The notes: generated by a model not told the origin, from the sequence alone. Positions 25,362 to 35,430 are shown, counted from the stretch's first letter. The stretch is DNA of 64,000 nt from Celeribacter sp. HF31 (GCF_011806455.1 NZ_JAATOT010000005.1:124001-188000); one strand, 5' to 3'. A program made the numbers and translations.

Positions 25362-27917
25362 GTGCAGCAAGAGAGCGATAGTCTCGGGTTCACCCGCATC
25401 CGCCGCGTCGCACCGATCGCGGTCGAAACCCATGGCGGACGGGCAAAATGCCTGCAACGCCTGATCCGTCTTGACCTGCCTGTGCCGGAAACCGTCGCCC
25501 TGTCGTTCGATGCGGTGCATCGCCTCGCCGAAGGTCAGAGGTTCGACAAAAAAGCTCTGTTGCGCGTGTTCGGCGATACGCCTTTGCTCTCGGTCCGGCC
25601 CTCGTCCGAGGACCCCGATTGGGGCGGCCCCGGCGCCATTCTCAACATCGGCATGAACGACGCGCGCCACGCGGAACTGACGCAGACCCATGGCTCTGAG
25701 GCGGCAGACACGCTGTATCTTCGATTTGTGCAATCTTTCGCGGTGCATGTCGAACGTCTCGACCCGGAATTGTTCGAATTTGACACGTCTATGCCTGTGG
25801 CGGAGGCGCTGAAAACGGCGCTTGAGGCGCATGAAGATGAAACCGGCGAGCCGTTTCCCCAAGATCCTGCTGAGCAATTAGGTCAGGTTCTGCGCTCCAT
25901 GGCGCGCGCCTGGGAGGGCACGACGGCGCGGCTTTTGCGTCAGGCCAAAGGCGCGCCTGCGGACGCCGGGCTCGGGTTGATCGTGCAGGCCATGTCCTTG
26001 GGGCTGGGGCCGGGCGAAAGCGGGGCAGGGGTGATGCAGCTGGTGGATTCGAACACCGGCGCGCCGCTGATCAAGGGCCGTTACAAACGCCAATCGCAAG
26101 GCCGCGAAGCCATCAATAATGGCGAATTCGACGCCGATGAAATGCTCTATCTGACCCGCGACAAGCGGGGGCTGTCTCTTGAGGAGGCGCAGCCGGAGCT
26201 GTTCGACCGCCTCGTGGACATGTCAAAACTTTGCCGCGTGCGCCTGCGCGAAGAGATGCAGGTCGAGTTCACCATCGAGAACGGCAAGCTTTCGGTGCTG
26301 GATGCCGTGCGGGTGCAACGCAGCTCTCGGGCCGCGCTGCGCATCGCGGTGCAATTGGCCGAGGATGGCATCATCCCGCGCGAAGAGGCGATCACCCGCG
26401 TGCCCGCGCGGTCCCTGACCGAGCTGTTGCACCAACAGGTTGATCCCAAAGGGAAACGTGACGTCGTGGCGAAGGGCATCGCCGCCTCGCCGGGTGGCGC
26501 AGTCGGGCGGATCGTGTTCAATTCCAGCGTGGCGCAGAGCTATGAGTCGCGCGGTGAGCCTTGCATCCTTGTGCGCCGCGAGACCACGCCCGAGGACATT
26601 CGCGGCATGCATTCCTCCGTCGGCATTCTGACCGAACGCGGCGGGGTGACCTCGCATGCGGCGGTGATCGCGCGCGGCATGGGGGTGCCCTGTGTGGTCG
26701 GCGCCTCGATGCGGATCAACGGTCGAGACCGCACGCTGACGCTGTCTGATGGTCGCACGCTTGCTGAGGGCGATCTTTTGACGCTTGATGGGTCTGCGGG
26801 CGAGGCGCTTATGGGCGCGGTCAAAATGATGCCTCCGGTGAAGGATCACTGGTATCTGCAACTGATGGAATGGGCCGATGCGATCCGTGACATCGGGGTG
26901 CGCGCCAATGCCGACACGCCCGCAGATGCCGCCATGGCGCGGGACTTCAAGGCGCAGGGCATCGGGTTGTGCCGCACCGAACATATGTTCTTTGAAGGCG
27001 ATCGTCTGACCGTGATGCGCGAGATGATTTTCGCCGCCCGCCACGAAGATCGGGCGGAAGCGATTGCGCGCCTTCTGCCAATGCAGCGCTCTGACTTTAT
27101 TGAGCTTTTCCGGATCATGGAGGGCCTCCCGGTCTGTATCCGCCTGTTCGATCCGCCGCTTCATGAATTCTTGCCCTCGGACCGCGAAGGCGCGAAAGAA
27201 CTGGCCGAGGCACTCGATCTGCCGCTCTCTGATGTGACGCGTCGGATCGAATGGCTGTCGGAATTCAACCCGATGCTGGGGATGCGCGGCGTTCGGCTTG
27301 GCATCACCTTCCCCGAGATTTACGAAATGCAGGCCCGCGCGATTTTCGAAGCGACGATCGAGGCCTCGAAACACGGCGCGCCGGTGGTGCCCGAGATCAT
27401 GATCCCGCTGGTTTCGGCCAAACGCGAAGTGGAGCTGGTCAAAACCCAGATCGACGGCGTGGCGGCAGCGGTGCGCAATGAGACGGGGGCGGAGTTCACC
27501 TATCGCTTGGGCGTGATGGTCGAAACGCCGCGCGCCGCACTGCGCGCCGGTGACATCGCGCAGAGCGCATCCTTCCTCTCATTTGGCACGAACGACCTGA
27601 CCCAAATGGCCTATGGTCTGTCGCGCGACGACGCGGGTCGATTCATGAACTCTTATGTTCAGCAAGGTGTCTTCCCGGAAGATCCATTTCACATGCTCGA
27701 TTTCGAGGGCGTCGGAGAACTGTTGAAAATCGGTGCCGAACGGGGCCGCCAAGCGAGACCAGAACTGACGGTTGCTGTGTGTGGTGAACATGGCGGTAAC
27801 CCCGAATCTATCGCCTTTTGCCGGGCCGCAGGATTCGATTACGTGTCCTGTTCGCCCTTCCGCGTGCCTGTGGCGCGCCTTGCGGCTGCGCAGCTTGTCG
27901 CCTACGATGCAAAATAG
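25362..27917 (+). CDS. Divergent pyruvate phosphate dikinase-family protein
   Basis: The GTG start at 25362 follows AGGGAGG and gives 851 residues, close to PPDK length. The swivelling phosphohistidine domain is intact (GGVTSHAAVIARGMGVPCVV, His432), as is the PEP-binding barrel (GLCRTEHMFF, GTNDLTQMAYGLSRDDAGR, AVCGEHGG, YVSCSPFRVPVARLAAAQ). The ATP-binding half departs from PPDK: THGGRAKC replaces the LGGKGANL motif, and GRYKRQSQGRE replaces the GEYL...AQGEDVVAG region. It may use a different phosphate donor or serve another role. It lies 123 bp after glyS. I leave the symbol blank because PPDK activity is doubtful. Confidence 0.82.
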   Translation: MQQESDSLGFTRIRRVAPIAVETHGGRAKCLQRLIRLDLPVPETVALSFDAVHRLAEGQRFDKKALLRVFGDTPLLSVRPSSEDPDWGGPGAILNIGMNDARHAELTQTHGSEAADTLYLRFVQSFAVHVERLDPELFEFDTSMPVAEALKTALEAHEDETGEPFPQDPAEQLGQVLRSMARAWEGTTARLLRQAKGAPADAGLGLIVQAMSLGLGPGESGAGVMQLVDSNTGAPLIKGRYKRQSQGREAINNGEFDADEMLYLTRDKRGLSLEEAQPELFDRLVDMSKLCRVRLREEMQVEFTIENGKLSVLDAVRVQRSSRAALRIAVQLAEDGIIPREEAITRVPARSLTELLHQQVDPKGKRDVVAKGIAASPGGAVGRIVFNSSVAQSYESRGEPCILVRRETTPEDIRGMHSSVGILTERGGVTSHAAVIARGMGVPCVVGASMRINGRDRTLTLSDGRTLAEGDLLTLDGSAGEALMGAVKMMPPVKDHWYLQLMEWADAIRDIGVRANADTPADAAMARDFKAQGIGLCRTEHMFFEGDRLTVMREMIFAARHEDRAEAIARLLPMQRSDFIELFRIMEGLPVCIRLFDPPLHEFLPSDREGAKELAEALDLPLSDVTRRIEWLSEFNPMLGMRGVRLGITFPEIYEMQARAIFEATIEASKHGAPVVPEIMIPLVSAKREVELVKTQIDGVAAAVRNETGAEFTYRLGVMVETPRAALRAGDIAQSASFLSFGTNDLTQMAYGLSRDDAGRFMNSYVQQGVFPEDPFHMLDFEGVGELLKIGAERGRQARPELTVAVCGEHGGNPESIAFCRAAGFDYVSCSPFRVPVARLAAAQLVAYDAK

Positions 27918-28124
27918 TCACATCACTCCATCAAGGTGCTGAAAATAAAGGCGTAGACGGTCTTTTTCTTCGGCGTTTCAGGCCGGGGTGACACTTCTTT
28001 CTTGACTGTCTGGTAAGGCCTTCGGCGCCCCGGGGTGGACCTTTTGGGACATTTGACCTATCCCCCGGCTCGAAAAACACCCGTGAGGCCCCTTTGTTTT
28101 GGGGCGCAATGGAGGGGCAACCCT

Positions 28125-28805
28125 ATGACAATCCCAGCTAAGCTCAAGGCGCTCGCGCTTGTGGTCACGCTCGGCATATCGACACTTCCGGGCCAGTCCC
28201 GTGCCGAGGTGACGGTGAGCCACTCGAACGATCCGAACCCGGTGCTCGGGCTCGAGTTGAACGCGCTGTTGAACCAGGAGCGTGACGGCCTTGAAAACGT
28301 CGATGCGGATGCGATCGAACGTCTTTTGGCGAGCTTCAAACCCAAGTCCACGACACCGACAATTTCCTACACCAAGGACTTTCTCGCCAGCCAACCTACC
28401 GCCCAAGGTGGTGAGCAATGGCAGTGCCTCGCGGAGGCGCTTTATTTCGAAGCCCGCGGCGAAAGCGTCAAAGGCCAGTTCGCGGTGGCCGAGGTGATCC
28501 TCAATCGTGTCTCCTCCCCCGCCTTCCCGAACACGGTCTGTGGCGTGGTGCATCAGGGCACGGGCCGCAAATACCAGTGTCAGTTCACCTACACCTGCGA
28601 CGGGCATGCCGATGTCGTGCGGGAAAAAGGCGCATGGGATCAGGTCGCCAAAGTGGCCAAGCTGATGATCGACGGCGCGCCGCGCACGCTGACGCAGGGC
28701 GCGACCCACTATCACACCCGTGCCGTCAACCCGCGTTGGGCGCGGGCTTTCGCGAAAACGGCACAGATTGGCGTGCACATGTTCTACCGGATGCCACAGG
28801 CCTAA
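28125..28805 (+). CDS. SleB-type cell wall hydrolase
   Basis: The protein has 226 residues. A signal peptide (1-27, ending SRA) precedes a Hydrolase_2 (SleB/CwlJ) domain from about 103, recognised by CLAEALYFEARGES (with the catalytic Glu), FAVAEVILNRV, CQFTYTCDG, and a C-terminal GATHYHTRAVNPRWA. Such enzymes are lytic transglycosylase- or amidase-like and cut peptidoglycan. The ATG follows GGAGGGG at 7 bp. The 207-bp gap upstream shows no clear structure beyond presumptive promoter sequence. Confidence 0.9.
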   Translation: MTIPAKLKALALVVTLGISTLPGQSRAEVTVSHSNDPNPVLGLELNALLNQERDGLENVDADAIERLLASFKPKSTTPTISYTKDFLASQPTAQGGEQWQCLAEALYFEARGESVKGQFAVAEVILNRVSSPAFPNTVCGVVHQGTGRKYQCQFTYTCDGHADVVREKGAWDQVAKVAKLMIDGAPRTLTQGATHYHTRAVNPRWARAFAKTAQIGVHMFYRMPQA

Positions 28806-28832
28806 CGCCTCCGATCACGGAATTGTTTCAGG

Positions 28833-28858
28833 CCCCGCCGGGAAAACGGCGGGGTTTT
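28833..28858 (+). terminator. Intrinsic terminator after the SleB-type gene
   Basis: CCCCGCCG (28833-28840), loop GGAAAA, CGGCGGGG (28847-28854), then TTTT. It lies 28 bp after the stop codon. Confidence 0.85.
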
Positions 28859-28954
28859 GCCATTTCAGCGGTCGGCCTGTGCGACGGGCGATTGGGTCTT
28901 GGCCCATCGCCGCCAAAGCTGTAGCAAAGGCCAAACTTGCAAAAGGGACCGTCA

Positions 28955-29860
28955 ATGTCCGAGATCAGACAGGCTTTTGAGCACCCCGAAGCGCGCGCGC
29001 TGGCGACCTCTGACGCCGCACCGCTCGACCGGATTTCGCTTCGCGACCATGTGGTCGATGTCGAAATCGGCGCGTTTCAGGCCGAGCGCGGCGTGCGCCA
29101 GCGGGTGTCCTTCAATATCGTCGTGGAACTGACGCCGGTCACCGGTCCGATTGACGACGATGTTGATCGCATCCTGTCCTATGACCGGTTGACCGAGGCG
29201 ATCCATATCGAGTTGGAGGCCGAGCGTCTCAATCTGCTTGAAACCCTCGCCGAGCGGATCGCAGAGCGCATTCTGGCCGAGCCGCGCGCCTATCGCGTCT
29301 TTGTGCGGGTCGAAAAGCTCGACCGTGGCCCCGGCGCGCTTGGCGTCGAGATCGTGCGCAGCGTCGATCAAGTCGGGCATGCGGAGGCGATGGAAGCTCC
29401 CGTGCCGCATCCGCTGATTGTGCATCTGGGATCGGAGGCTTTGGCCAGTGCGCAGCTCACCGCCTGGATCGACGCATTGGAGGCCGATCCGCGACCTGTC
29501 ATTCTGACCGTTGGCCTGCCCTCTGGCGACTGGCCCGAGGCGGGGCATCAGGCGGCGCAGCGGCGGATCGATCTTTTGGCGATTGAGCAAAACGCCTGGG
29601 TTCTGGCCGGGCGTGATGCCCGCTGTGTTGTGCGCGCGACGCGGACTGAGTTGGACTGGGCGATGAAACAGGGGCAAATCTCCGTCTGGGCACCGTCGAA
29701 AATGGTGCTCGACGCGGTGCATGGGCCGAAAGGCGACATCGCCGAAATGGTGGCTTGGCTGGCGCAGGAACTCTCCGCAACCAAGGTGTTGAGCCTCGGC
29801 GCGGTGGAGATCGAGGGTGCCGAGCGCCGCGATGCGGATGCTGCGGTGGAGCTGTCCTGA
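28955..29860 (+). CDS. folB: Dihydroneopterin aldolase with long C-terminal domain
   Basis: The protein has 301 residues. The first 120 or so form the FolB domain (ISLRDHVVDVEIGAFQAERG, then DDDVDRILSYDRLTEAI, LNLLETLAERIAERIL, and VRVEKLDRGPGALG), which cleaves dihydroneopterin in folate synthesis. Residues from about 150 on are an extra domain. QRRIDLLAIEQNAWVLAG and ISVWAPSKMVLDA there recall degenerate amino-acid-kinase folds, which is a weak inference. The ATG follows AAAAGGGA. It lies 1 bp before folP. Confidence 0.87.
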   Translation: MSEIRQAFEHPEARALATSDAAPLDRISLRDHVVDVEIGAFQAERGVRQRVSFNIVVELTPVTGPIDDDVDRILSYDRLTEAIHIELEAERLNLLETLAERIAERILAEPRAYRVFVRVEKLDRGPGALGVEIVRSVDQVGHAEAMEAPVPHPLIVHLGSEALASAQLTAWIDALEADPRPVILTVGLPSGDWPEAGHQAAQRRIDLLAIEQNAWVLAGRDARCVVRATRTELDWAMKQGQISVWAPSKMVLDAVHGPKGDIAEMVAWLAQELSATKVLSLGAVEIEGAERRDADAAVELS

Positions 29861-29861
29861 A

Positions 29862-30893
29862 ATGAGCCAGCCGTTCTATGACCGTCCGATCCCGAGCTGC
29901 GATCCGGCCCGGCCCGAGGGCGCGTTGACGCTGGCAGGTGGCTGGTGCTGGTTCACCCATGTCGAACGCCTGCGTCGTGACGCGCCGCCTGAGATTTTGC
30001 CGGTCTCCGCGCTCTCTGATGAGGCCCGCACGCGGTTGACTGCCGCCCGTGCTCCAATGGCGGGGCTCGCTCTCAATACGCCTTCGGTGATGAGCATTCT
30101 CAACGTCACGCCGGACAGTTTCTCCGATGGCGGCAAATTCGACCGTCCCGAGGCGGCTCTGGCCGAGGTACAACAGATGATCGCGGCAGGGGTCGAGATC
30201 ATCGACATCGGCGGCGAAAGCACCCGTCCGGGCGCGGATTACATCGCGGTCGACGAAGAGATCACCCGCACTGCGCCGGTGATTGCGGCGATCCGTGAGA
30301 TCAGCGCCGTGCCGATCTCCATCGACACACGGAAAGCCCCTGTGGCCGACGCCGCGCTCAAGGCGGGGGCGAGTCTTGTGAATGATGTCTACGCCTTCAC
30401 TCATGACCCCGATCTGGCGCGTGTGAGCGCAGAGGCCGGCGCGCCGGTCTGTCTGATGCATGCGCAGGGCGATCCTGAGGGGATGCAGGACGATCCGCAA
30501 TACGACAACGTGCTGCTCGATGTGTATGACTTCCTCGAAGAGCGCATCAAAGTGGCCGAGGCGGCGGGCATTTTGCGCACGCAGATCCTTGTCGATCCCG
30601 GCATCGGCTTTGGTAAGACGATTAAGCATAATCTGGCGCTTCTGGAGCGGATTTCGCTGTTCCACGCTTTGGGCTGCGGCATCCTTTTGGGCGTGTCGCG
30701 CAAAGGCTTTATCGGCAAGATCGGCAAGGCCCCCGTGGCCCAGGACCGCGCTCCGGGCACGCTGGCGGTGACCATGGCAGCGCTTGGGCAGGGTGTGCAA
30801 ATCCACCGGGTGCATGATTTTAAAGAGGCAAAACAGGCGCTTGCGCTTTGGCGGGCGGTGACAAATCTGGGGAGAGACAGCCATGACGCGTAA
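29862..30893 (+). CDS. folP: Dihydropteroate synthase
   Basis: The protein has 343 residues and joins dihydropterin pyrophosphate to p-aminobenzoate; it is the sulfonamide target. The TIM-barrel motifs are [51 protein letters not shown], and [17 protein letters not shown], with GVSRKGFIG near the end. An N-terminal extension of about 70 residues precedes the barrel. The gene starts 1 bp after folB and overlaps glmM by 11 bp. Confidence 0.95.
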   Translation: MSQPFYDRPIPSCDPARPEGALTLAGGWCWFTHVERLRRDAPPEILPVSALSDEARTRLTAARAPMAGLALNTPSVMSILNVTPDSFSDGGKFDRPEAALAEVQQMIAAGVEIIDIGGESTRPGADYIAVDEEITRTAPVIAAIREISAVPISIDTRKAPVADAALKAGASLVNDVYAFTHDPDLARVSAEAGAPVCLMHAQGDPEGMQDDPQYDNVLLDVYDFLEERIKVAEAAGILRTQILVDPGIGFGKTIKHNLALLERISLFHALGCGILLGVSRKGFIGKIGKAPVAQDRAPGTLAVTMAALGQGVQIHRVHDFKEAKQALALWRAVTNLGRDSHDA

Positions 30894-32229
30894 ATTCTTT
30901 GGCACGGACGGGGTGCGCGGGCGCGCCAACAGCCATCCGATGACCGCCGAAATGGCGTTGAAACTCGGGGCCGCCGCCGGGCGCTATTTCCGGCGTGACG
31001 GATCGCGCGAGCACCGTGTGGTGATTGGCAAGGACACGCGGCTGTCGGGCTATATGTTCGAAACTGCGATGACGGCGGGATTTACTTCGACCGGGATGAA
31101 CGTGTTTCTTCTGGGGCCGGTGCCCACGCCGGCTGTGGGCATGCTCACGACCTCAATGCGCGCCGATGTCGGCGTGATGATTTCTGCCTCACACAACCCC
31201 GCCGAGGACAATGGCATCAAGTTTTTCGGCCCCGACGGGTTCAAACTGTCGGATGAGGCGGAGAGCGAGATCGAGCGGCTGATGGAAGAGGGTGTCGAGC
31301 CCGCGCAGGCGCAAAACATCGGTCGGGCAAAACGCATCGACGACGGGCGGTTCCGCTACAATGAGCGGGTGAAATCGACCCTGCCGCGGGGGATGAATTT
31401 CCAGGGGCTGAAAGTGGTGATCGACTGCGCCAATGGCGCGGCCTATCGCACGGCGCCGGAGGTGCTTTGGGAGCTGGGCGCAGAGGTGATCCCGGTGGGC
31501 ACGGCGCCCAGCGGCAAGAATATCAACGATCATTGCGGCTCGACCTATGTCCAGACCGCCGCCGAGGCCGTGGTGGCCCATGGCGCGGATGTCGGCATCT
31601 GTCTCGATGGCGATGCGGATCGGGTGATGATCCTCGATGAAACAGGCCGCGTGGCCGATGGCGATCAGCTCATGGGCTTGATGGCCAAGGCCTGGTCCGA
31701 TCAGGGGCGTCTGTCTGGCGGGGCTTTGGTCGCGACCGTGATGTCGAATCTGGGGTTGGAACGTTTTTTGGAGGCCGAAGGCCTGCGGTTGGAACGCACC
31801 GCCGTGGGCGATCGCTATGTGGTCGAACGGATGCGGGCCGGGGGCTTTAACCTTGGCGGCGAACAATCCGGCCATATCGTGATGAGCGACTATGCGACCA
31901 CGGGCGACGGACTTTTGGCGGGGCTTCAGTTCCTCGCCGCCATGGTCGAGACGGGCAAGAAGGCGTCTGAGTTGACACAGGTGTTTGAGCCGGTGCCGCA
32001 GCTTTTGCAGAATGTGCGCTATGGCACCGGGCAAAAGCCGCTGGAGGACGCGGGTGTCAAAGCGGCGATTGCGGCGGCCGAAGCCAAGCTGAACGGCAAC
32101 GGGCGGCTTTTGATCCGAAAATCCGGCACCGAACCGCTGATCCGGGTCATGGCCGAAAGCGTGAATGAGAGCGTTTTGAACGCGGCGGTCGAGGATGTCG
32201 TGGCGGCGGTGAAGGCCGCGACGCAGTAA
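30883..32229 (+). CDS. glmM: Phosphoglucosamine mutase
   Basis: The protein has 448 residues and converts glucosamine-6-phosphate to glucosamine-1-phosphate for peptidoglycan and LPS precursors. It has [13 protein letters not shown], the active phosphoserine loop [16 protein letters not shown] (Ser103), the metal loop CLDGDADR, the sugar-binding GGEQSGH and the phosphate-binding [12 protein letters not shown]. The start overlaps the end of folP. The folB-folP-glmM order is shared with other alphaproteobacteria. Confidence 0.97.
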   Translation: MTRKFFGTDGVRGRANSHPMTAEMALKLGAAAGRYFRRDGSREHRVVIGKDTRLSGYMFETAMTAGFTSTGMNVFLLGPVPTPAVGMLTTSMRADVGVMISASHNPAEDNGIKFFGPDGFKLSDEAESEIERLMEEGVEPAQAQNIGRAKRIDDGRFRYNERVKSTLPRGMNFQGLKVVIDCANGAAYRTAPEVLWELGAEVIPVGTAPSGKNINDHCGSTYVQTAAEAVVAHGADVGICLDGDADRVMILDETGRVADGDQLMGLMAKAWSDQGRLSGGALVATVMSNLGLERFLEAEGLRLERTAVGDRYVVERMRAGGFNLGGEQSGHIVMSDYATTGDGLLAGLQFLAAMVETGKKASELTQVFEPVPQLLQNVRYGTGQKPLEDAGVKAAIAAAEAKLNGNGRLLIRKSGTEPLIRVMAESVNESVLNAAVEDVVAAVKAATQ

Positions 32230-32253
32230 ATCTCGTAGATGTTCGAAAAAGAC

Positions 32254-32290
32254 AAGAAAGGCGGCTCTATGGGCCACCTTTCTTATTTGT
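32254..32290 (+). terminator. Probable terminator after glmM
   Basis: AAGAAAGGCGGC (32254-32265) and GCCACCTTTCTT (32273-32284) pair over 12 positions with one mismatch and a 7-nt loop, followed by ATTTGT. Confidence 0.6.
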
Positions 32291-32308
32291 GACAAGGATT
32301 CTGTACGT

Positions 32309-32764
32309 TTAACGGCCCAGCGGGATGATGAAGCCGGTCGAGATGACGCCATAGACATCGTCGTCATAGCCCGTCGCGGCGTTGAGGAAGAGGGATTTGT
32401 ACGTGAGCTGCACAGAAGGCGCAAAGCCGGTGTAGCCGTCGCCAAAGGAGTGGATATAGGCGCCGACGATCCCAGCCTGTGCGTGGTCCCCAATGTCCCA
32501 CATTTTGGCCGCCGACAGATGTGCGGAGGTGTTCGACCGGCTGTCGCGATAGGCGCCCAACGTGTAGTTCAGCCCATAGGCGCGCTCAGCCCATGTGAAC
32601 ATCAGCCCCGGATTGAATTCGTTGAAATCGTCGCCATCGTCCTCGCCCCAGTCACCATAATGATGCGAGGCCAGCGGAAGGACGGCATAATCGGGGGCCA
32701 GACCGTCCGCAAAGGCGGGCGTGGCGGTCAGGAAGAAGGCGGAAAGAAGGGTTTTGATCTGCAT
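32309..32764 (-). CDS. Predicted outer-membrane beta-barrel protein
   Basis: The protein is about 151 residues from the ATG at 32764 (MQIKTLLSAFFLTATPAFA, a Sec signal peptide). The mature part has alternating polar and hydrophobic strands rich in Gly, Tyr and Asn, such as NYTLGAYRDSRSNTS and AGIVGAYIHSFGDGYTGF, and ends in ISTGFIIPLGR. This pattern suggests a small eight-stranded barrel. I cannot name a family; PagP-like proteins were considered. A second start at 32773 is possible. It converges with glmM. Confidence 0.65.
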   Translation of the reverse strand: MQIKTLLSAFFLTATPAFADGLAPDYAVLPLASHHYGDWGEDDGDDFNEFNPGLMFTWAERAYGLNYTLGAYRDSRSNTSAHLSAAKMWDIGDHAQAGIVGAYIHSFGDGYTGFAPSVQLTYKSLFLNAATGYDDDVYGVISTGFIIPLGR

Positions 32765-32847
32765 CTGTCTCATGAATTTTGCGCGTTTCACGGGAGGATG
32801 CGCGGAATCCGGTGCTGAATTAAGGCCCTGTCAGGGCAATTGCGAGA

Positions 32848-33261
32848 TCAGGAACCTCCGGTGAAGGGCGTGTAGGCCAGGGACATGCCCGCATTCATCA
32901 GGGTCCAGATCACGCCAGCGATTTTCCAGCCGAGGCCGGCGTTGCCCTTGGGCTTGGCGAGCCAAACGGCGCGGGCGACGAACAACAGGTAGATCCCGAA
33001 GAGGATGAAGACGACCGGGATCAAGCCGTAAAGCGGCGGAATCGCCAGCAAAAGGACGTAAACCGGGATGAAAAACAGCGCGGCCAGGTAATTCCCGGCC
33101 CAGAATGTATCGCCCATGCCCTCGCGTCCAGCCAGCAGGCTTTTCCAGAAGCCAAGGGTGAACATCCGCGCGCGTTCGGCTTCGATCTCGCTCTCGTTGT
33201 CGGGGGTCAGATCGGCGGGGATGTGGTCGTCATGCTCGGAGGTGTTCGTTGGCTCGGTCAT
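32848..33261 (-). CDS. Hypothetical membrane protein
   Basis: The protein has 137 residues. An acidic cytoplasmic N-terminus (about 1-45) precedes three hydrophobic segments (about 53-75, 78-97, 110-128), and FTLGFWKSLLAGREGMGDTFW marks the entry to the membrane region. Two ATGs overlap; 33261 is best spaced from AAAGGAG. No function can be assigned. Confidence 0.7.
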   Translation of the reverse strand: MTEPTNTSEHDDHIPADLTPDNESEIEAERARMFTLGFWKSLLAGREGMGDTFWAGNYLAALFFIPVYVLLLAIPPLYGLIPVVFILFGIYLLFVARAVWLAKPKGNAGLGWKIAGVIWTLMNAGMSLAYTPFTGGS

Positions 33262-33310
33262 CATGGACTCCTTTGGCCCCATCTGTTCACGATTGCCCAG
33301 CCTCTGCAAG

Positions 33311-34276
33311 TCAGGCCCGTGCGAAAATACGGCGTATGGCGGGCCATTGTGAAATCATTACACCACCCAAGATCAACGCCAGCGCGAGGATCAGGGCTGG
33401 CGGCAAAGGCTCGCGCAGCACCCAGGCGCCCAACACCACCGACCAGACCGGGACCTGGTAATTCACCAGCGTCATGAAGGTCGGCCCGGCGGAGCGGATC
33501 ACCAAGACACGCAATTGGTTCATCGCGGCGGTGGAGACCACGCCGAGGAAGATCACGGCGACAAAGGCCTTGAGCGGCGGTACACTCGGCGCCCCTTCGG
33601 CAAGCACGGAAAACGGCAGGGTGATCAGCGCGCCGGTGGCCATCATGATCGTCGTCAGTGCGGTGGGGTTGATCGGCGGAAGGCGCCGGACCGTGATCGA
33701 ATTGAGCGCGTAACAGAAGGCCACCGTGAGACAGGCAAGGCGACCCCAAAGCTCGAGGTCCGCGCCGGAGCTGTGCAGCGCGTCTTGCCCGACCAGAAGG
33801 AAAACGCCAATGAAACCAAGGGTCACGCCGATAATGGCCCTGAGGCTCAGACGCTCCCCCGCCACCATGAAATGCGCCATGGGCAAGACAACCAAGGGCA
33901 CGGCGGCCATGGAGGTTCCAGCAAAGCCTGAGGTGACATATTGCTGGCCCCAGTTGAGCAACAGGAACGGAATGGCGGAGGAGACCGCACCCGCCCAAAT
34001 CAACGCGACGGGATGCGGTTTGTTGTCGGGATCGCTGCCGATCTTGAACCCGTCCGCGCCCCAAAAGGCGGCCATGACGATGGCGGCGATGGTAAGGCGG
34101 AAGGTGGCGAGCCAAAAGGGCGTCACGCCGGTGAGCGCAATCTCGATCACCATGAAGGTCGAGCCCCAGACAAAGCCCAGGATGCCGACCATGATCCAGG
34201 AGGCGGGTGTGATCTCGGGCAGGGGAGCAGCCCGGGGTCGAGACTGAGGGCGAGACTGAGGGCGGGGCATGGGCAT
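33311..34276 (-). CDS. EamA/DMT-family transporter
   Basis: The protein has 321 residues with ten predicted helices in two EamA repeats. The family pattern includes GFVWGSTFMVIEIAL at the start, FAGTSMAAVPLVVLPMAHFM in repeat 1 and FMTLVNYQVPVWSVVLGAWVL in repeat 2. The N-terminus is an Arg/Pro/Gln-rich tail (MPMPRPQSRPQSRPR) containing a short duplication. Substrate unknown. It is unrelated in detail to the EamA protein at 8139. Confidence 0.85.
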   Translation of the reverse strand: MPMPRPQSRPQSRPRAAPLPEITPASWIMVGILGFVWGSTFMVIEIALTGVTPFWLATFRLTIAAIVMAAFWGADGFKIGSDPDNKPHPVALIWAGAVSSAIPFLLLNWGQQYVTSGFAGTSMAAVPLVVLPMAHFMVAGERLSLRAIIGVTLGFIGVFLLVGQDALHSSGADLELWGRLACLTVAFCYALNSITVRRLPPINPTALTTIMMATGALITLPFSVLAEGAPSVPPLKAFVAVIFLGVVSTAAMNQLRVLVIRSAGPTFMTLVNYQVPVWSVVLGAWVLREPLPPALILALALILGGVMISQWPAIRRIFARA

Positions 34277-34344
34277 GTCCGTGGGAAAAGCTAACGCCGC
34301 CTCTTATCCCATATCGCGCCGGAAGGTCACGCCAAATTCCGGGG

Positions 34345-35430
34345 TCAGGTCGGTTTGGCAGTGGTCTGAAACTTCGGGCGGAACAGCTGTCGCGTGATCC
34401 AGCGCGGTGTTGCGAACAGCCAGCGGGGGCCGAATTTCGCGTTGATCAGAGAAAGCGTAATCGTCACCACAGAGGCAAGGCCCGCGATGACGATGAGGGT
34501 GACGAGCGGCGATAGGGAAAGGCCCGTGCTTGCCACGCCCGCGAAGATCAGCGCGACAAAGAATTCGTGGATCAGATAGACCTGCAATGAGAGCGCGCCG
34601 ACAATGGCAAGTCCATGTCCCACAAAGGGAATTTCTGCGATCAGACGTGTGGCGCTGATGTAGCCGAGGGTGAGGGCAAAGGCCAAAAGGTAGCTTTTGA
34701 GCGGGAAATTCGGCCCGGTGAGGACAAGGATCAGGCCTGTCAGACCGAGACCCGCAATGAGCGGCAGGACTGCGCGGGACGGCCGAGAGAAATAGGTGAG
34801 AACCGGACGGCTGAGCCAGACGCCCAGCATGAAATAGGACACCGCATGATGCAGTAGATTGTAGAGCAGGAATTCGAAGGAGCCTGTGGTCGCGGGGCTG
34901 TCGTGCCAATACGACAGGGCGACCATGAGGGCGAGGGTGGCCAGCACCTGTAGCGGCAGGGCCAGCGCGACGATCAGGCGCGCGAAGACGGACATGATCA
35001 GAATGGCCCAGACGAACCAAAGGATGCCGTAGGGCGGAAAGAAAATGCCCAGGCCTTGGCGCATTGTAGAGGCATCTGACGTTAGTCCCCAGGGATAGAG
35101 ATCGAGACCCAGGGCCTCCGCCGTCCAAGACAGCAGGGACCAGACAAGAATGAGCCAGGCGCAGAACAGAACGCGGCTTTCCAGTGTGACGGCCCAAGGT
35201 TTGGACAGTTTCGAGCGGTAGAACAGGCCGGAGCAAAAGAGAAAAGCGGGCATCCAGAAATGATCGCCGATCCAGTCGAGCCAGAACAGGCGGCCCGGGA
35301 TGTCGGTGATCTGGCTGCTGGCTTGCAGGCTATGGTGGAAAATCACCATGAGAATGGTCAGTCCGCGAATGGTGTCGACCCAGATTTCGCGCTCTTTGCC
35401 ACCCCGATGTGTCGTCATCATTATACCCAT
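34345..35430 (-). CDS. Acyltransferase family 3 membrane protein
   Basis: The protein is about 361 residues with roughly ten helices. The N-terminus shows REIWVDTIRGLTILMVIFHH, the signature of the OafA/NolL acyltransferase-3 family with its essential His. FWMPAFLFCSGLFYRSKL and LQVYLIHEFFVALIF are also typical. Members O-acetylate or succinylate LPS, glycans or exopolysaccharide. The start is uncertain (GTG 35448, ATG 35430 or 35418); none has a good ribosome-binding sequence. The 154-bp gap to the next gene shows nothing definite. Confidence 0.82.
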   Translation of the reverse strand: MGIMMTTHRGGKEREIWVDTIRGLTILMVIFHHSLQASSQITDIPGRLFWLDWIGDHFWMPAFLFCSGLFYRSKLSKPWAVTLESRVLFCAWLILVWSLLSWTAEALGLDLYPWGLTSDASTMRQGLGIFFPPYGILWFVWAILIMSVFARLIVALALPLQVLATLALMVALSYWHDSPATTGSFEFLLYNLLHHAVSYFMLGVWLSRPVLTYFSRPSRAVLPLIAGLGLTGLILVLTGPNFPLKSYLLAFALTLGYISATRLIAEIPFVGHGLAIVGALSLQVYLIHEFFVALIFAGVASTGLSLSPLVTLIVIAGLASVVTITLSLINAKFGPRWLFATPRWITRQLFRPKFQTTAKPT

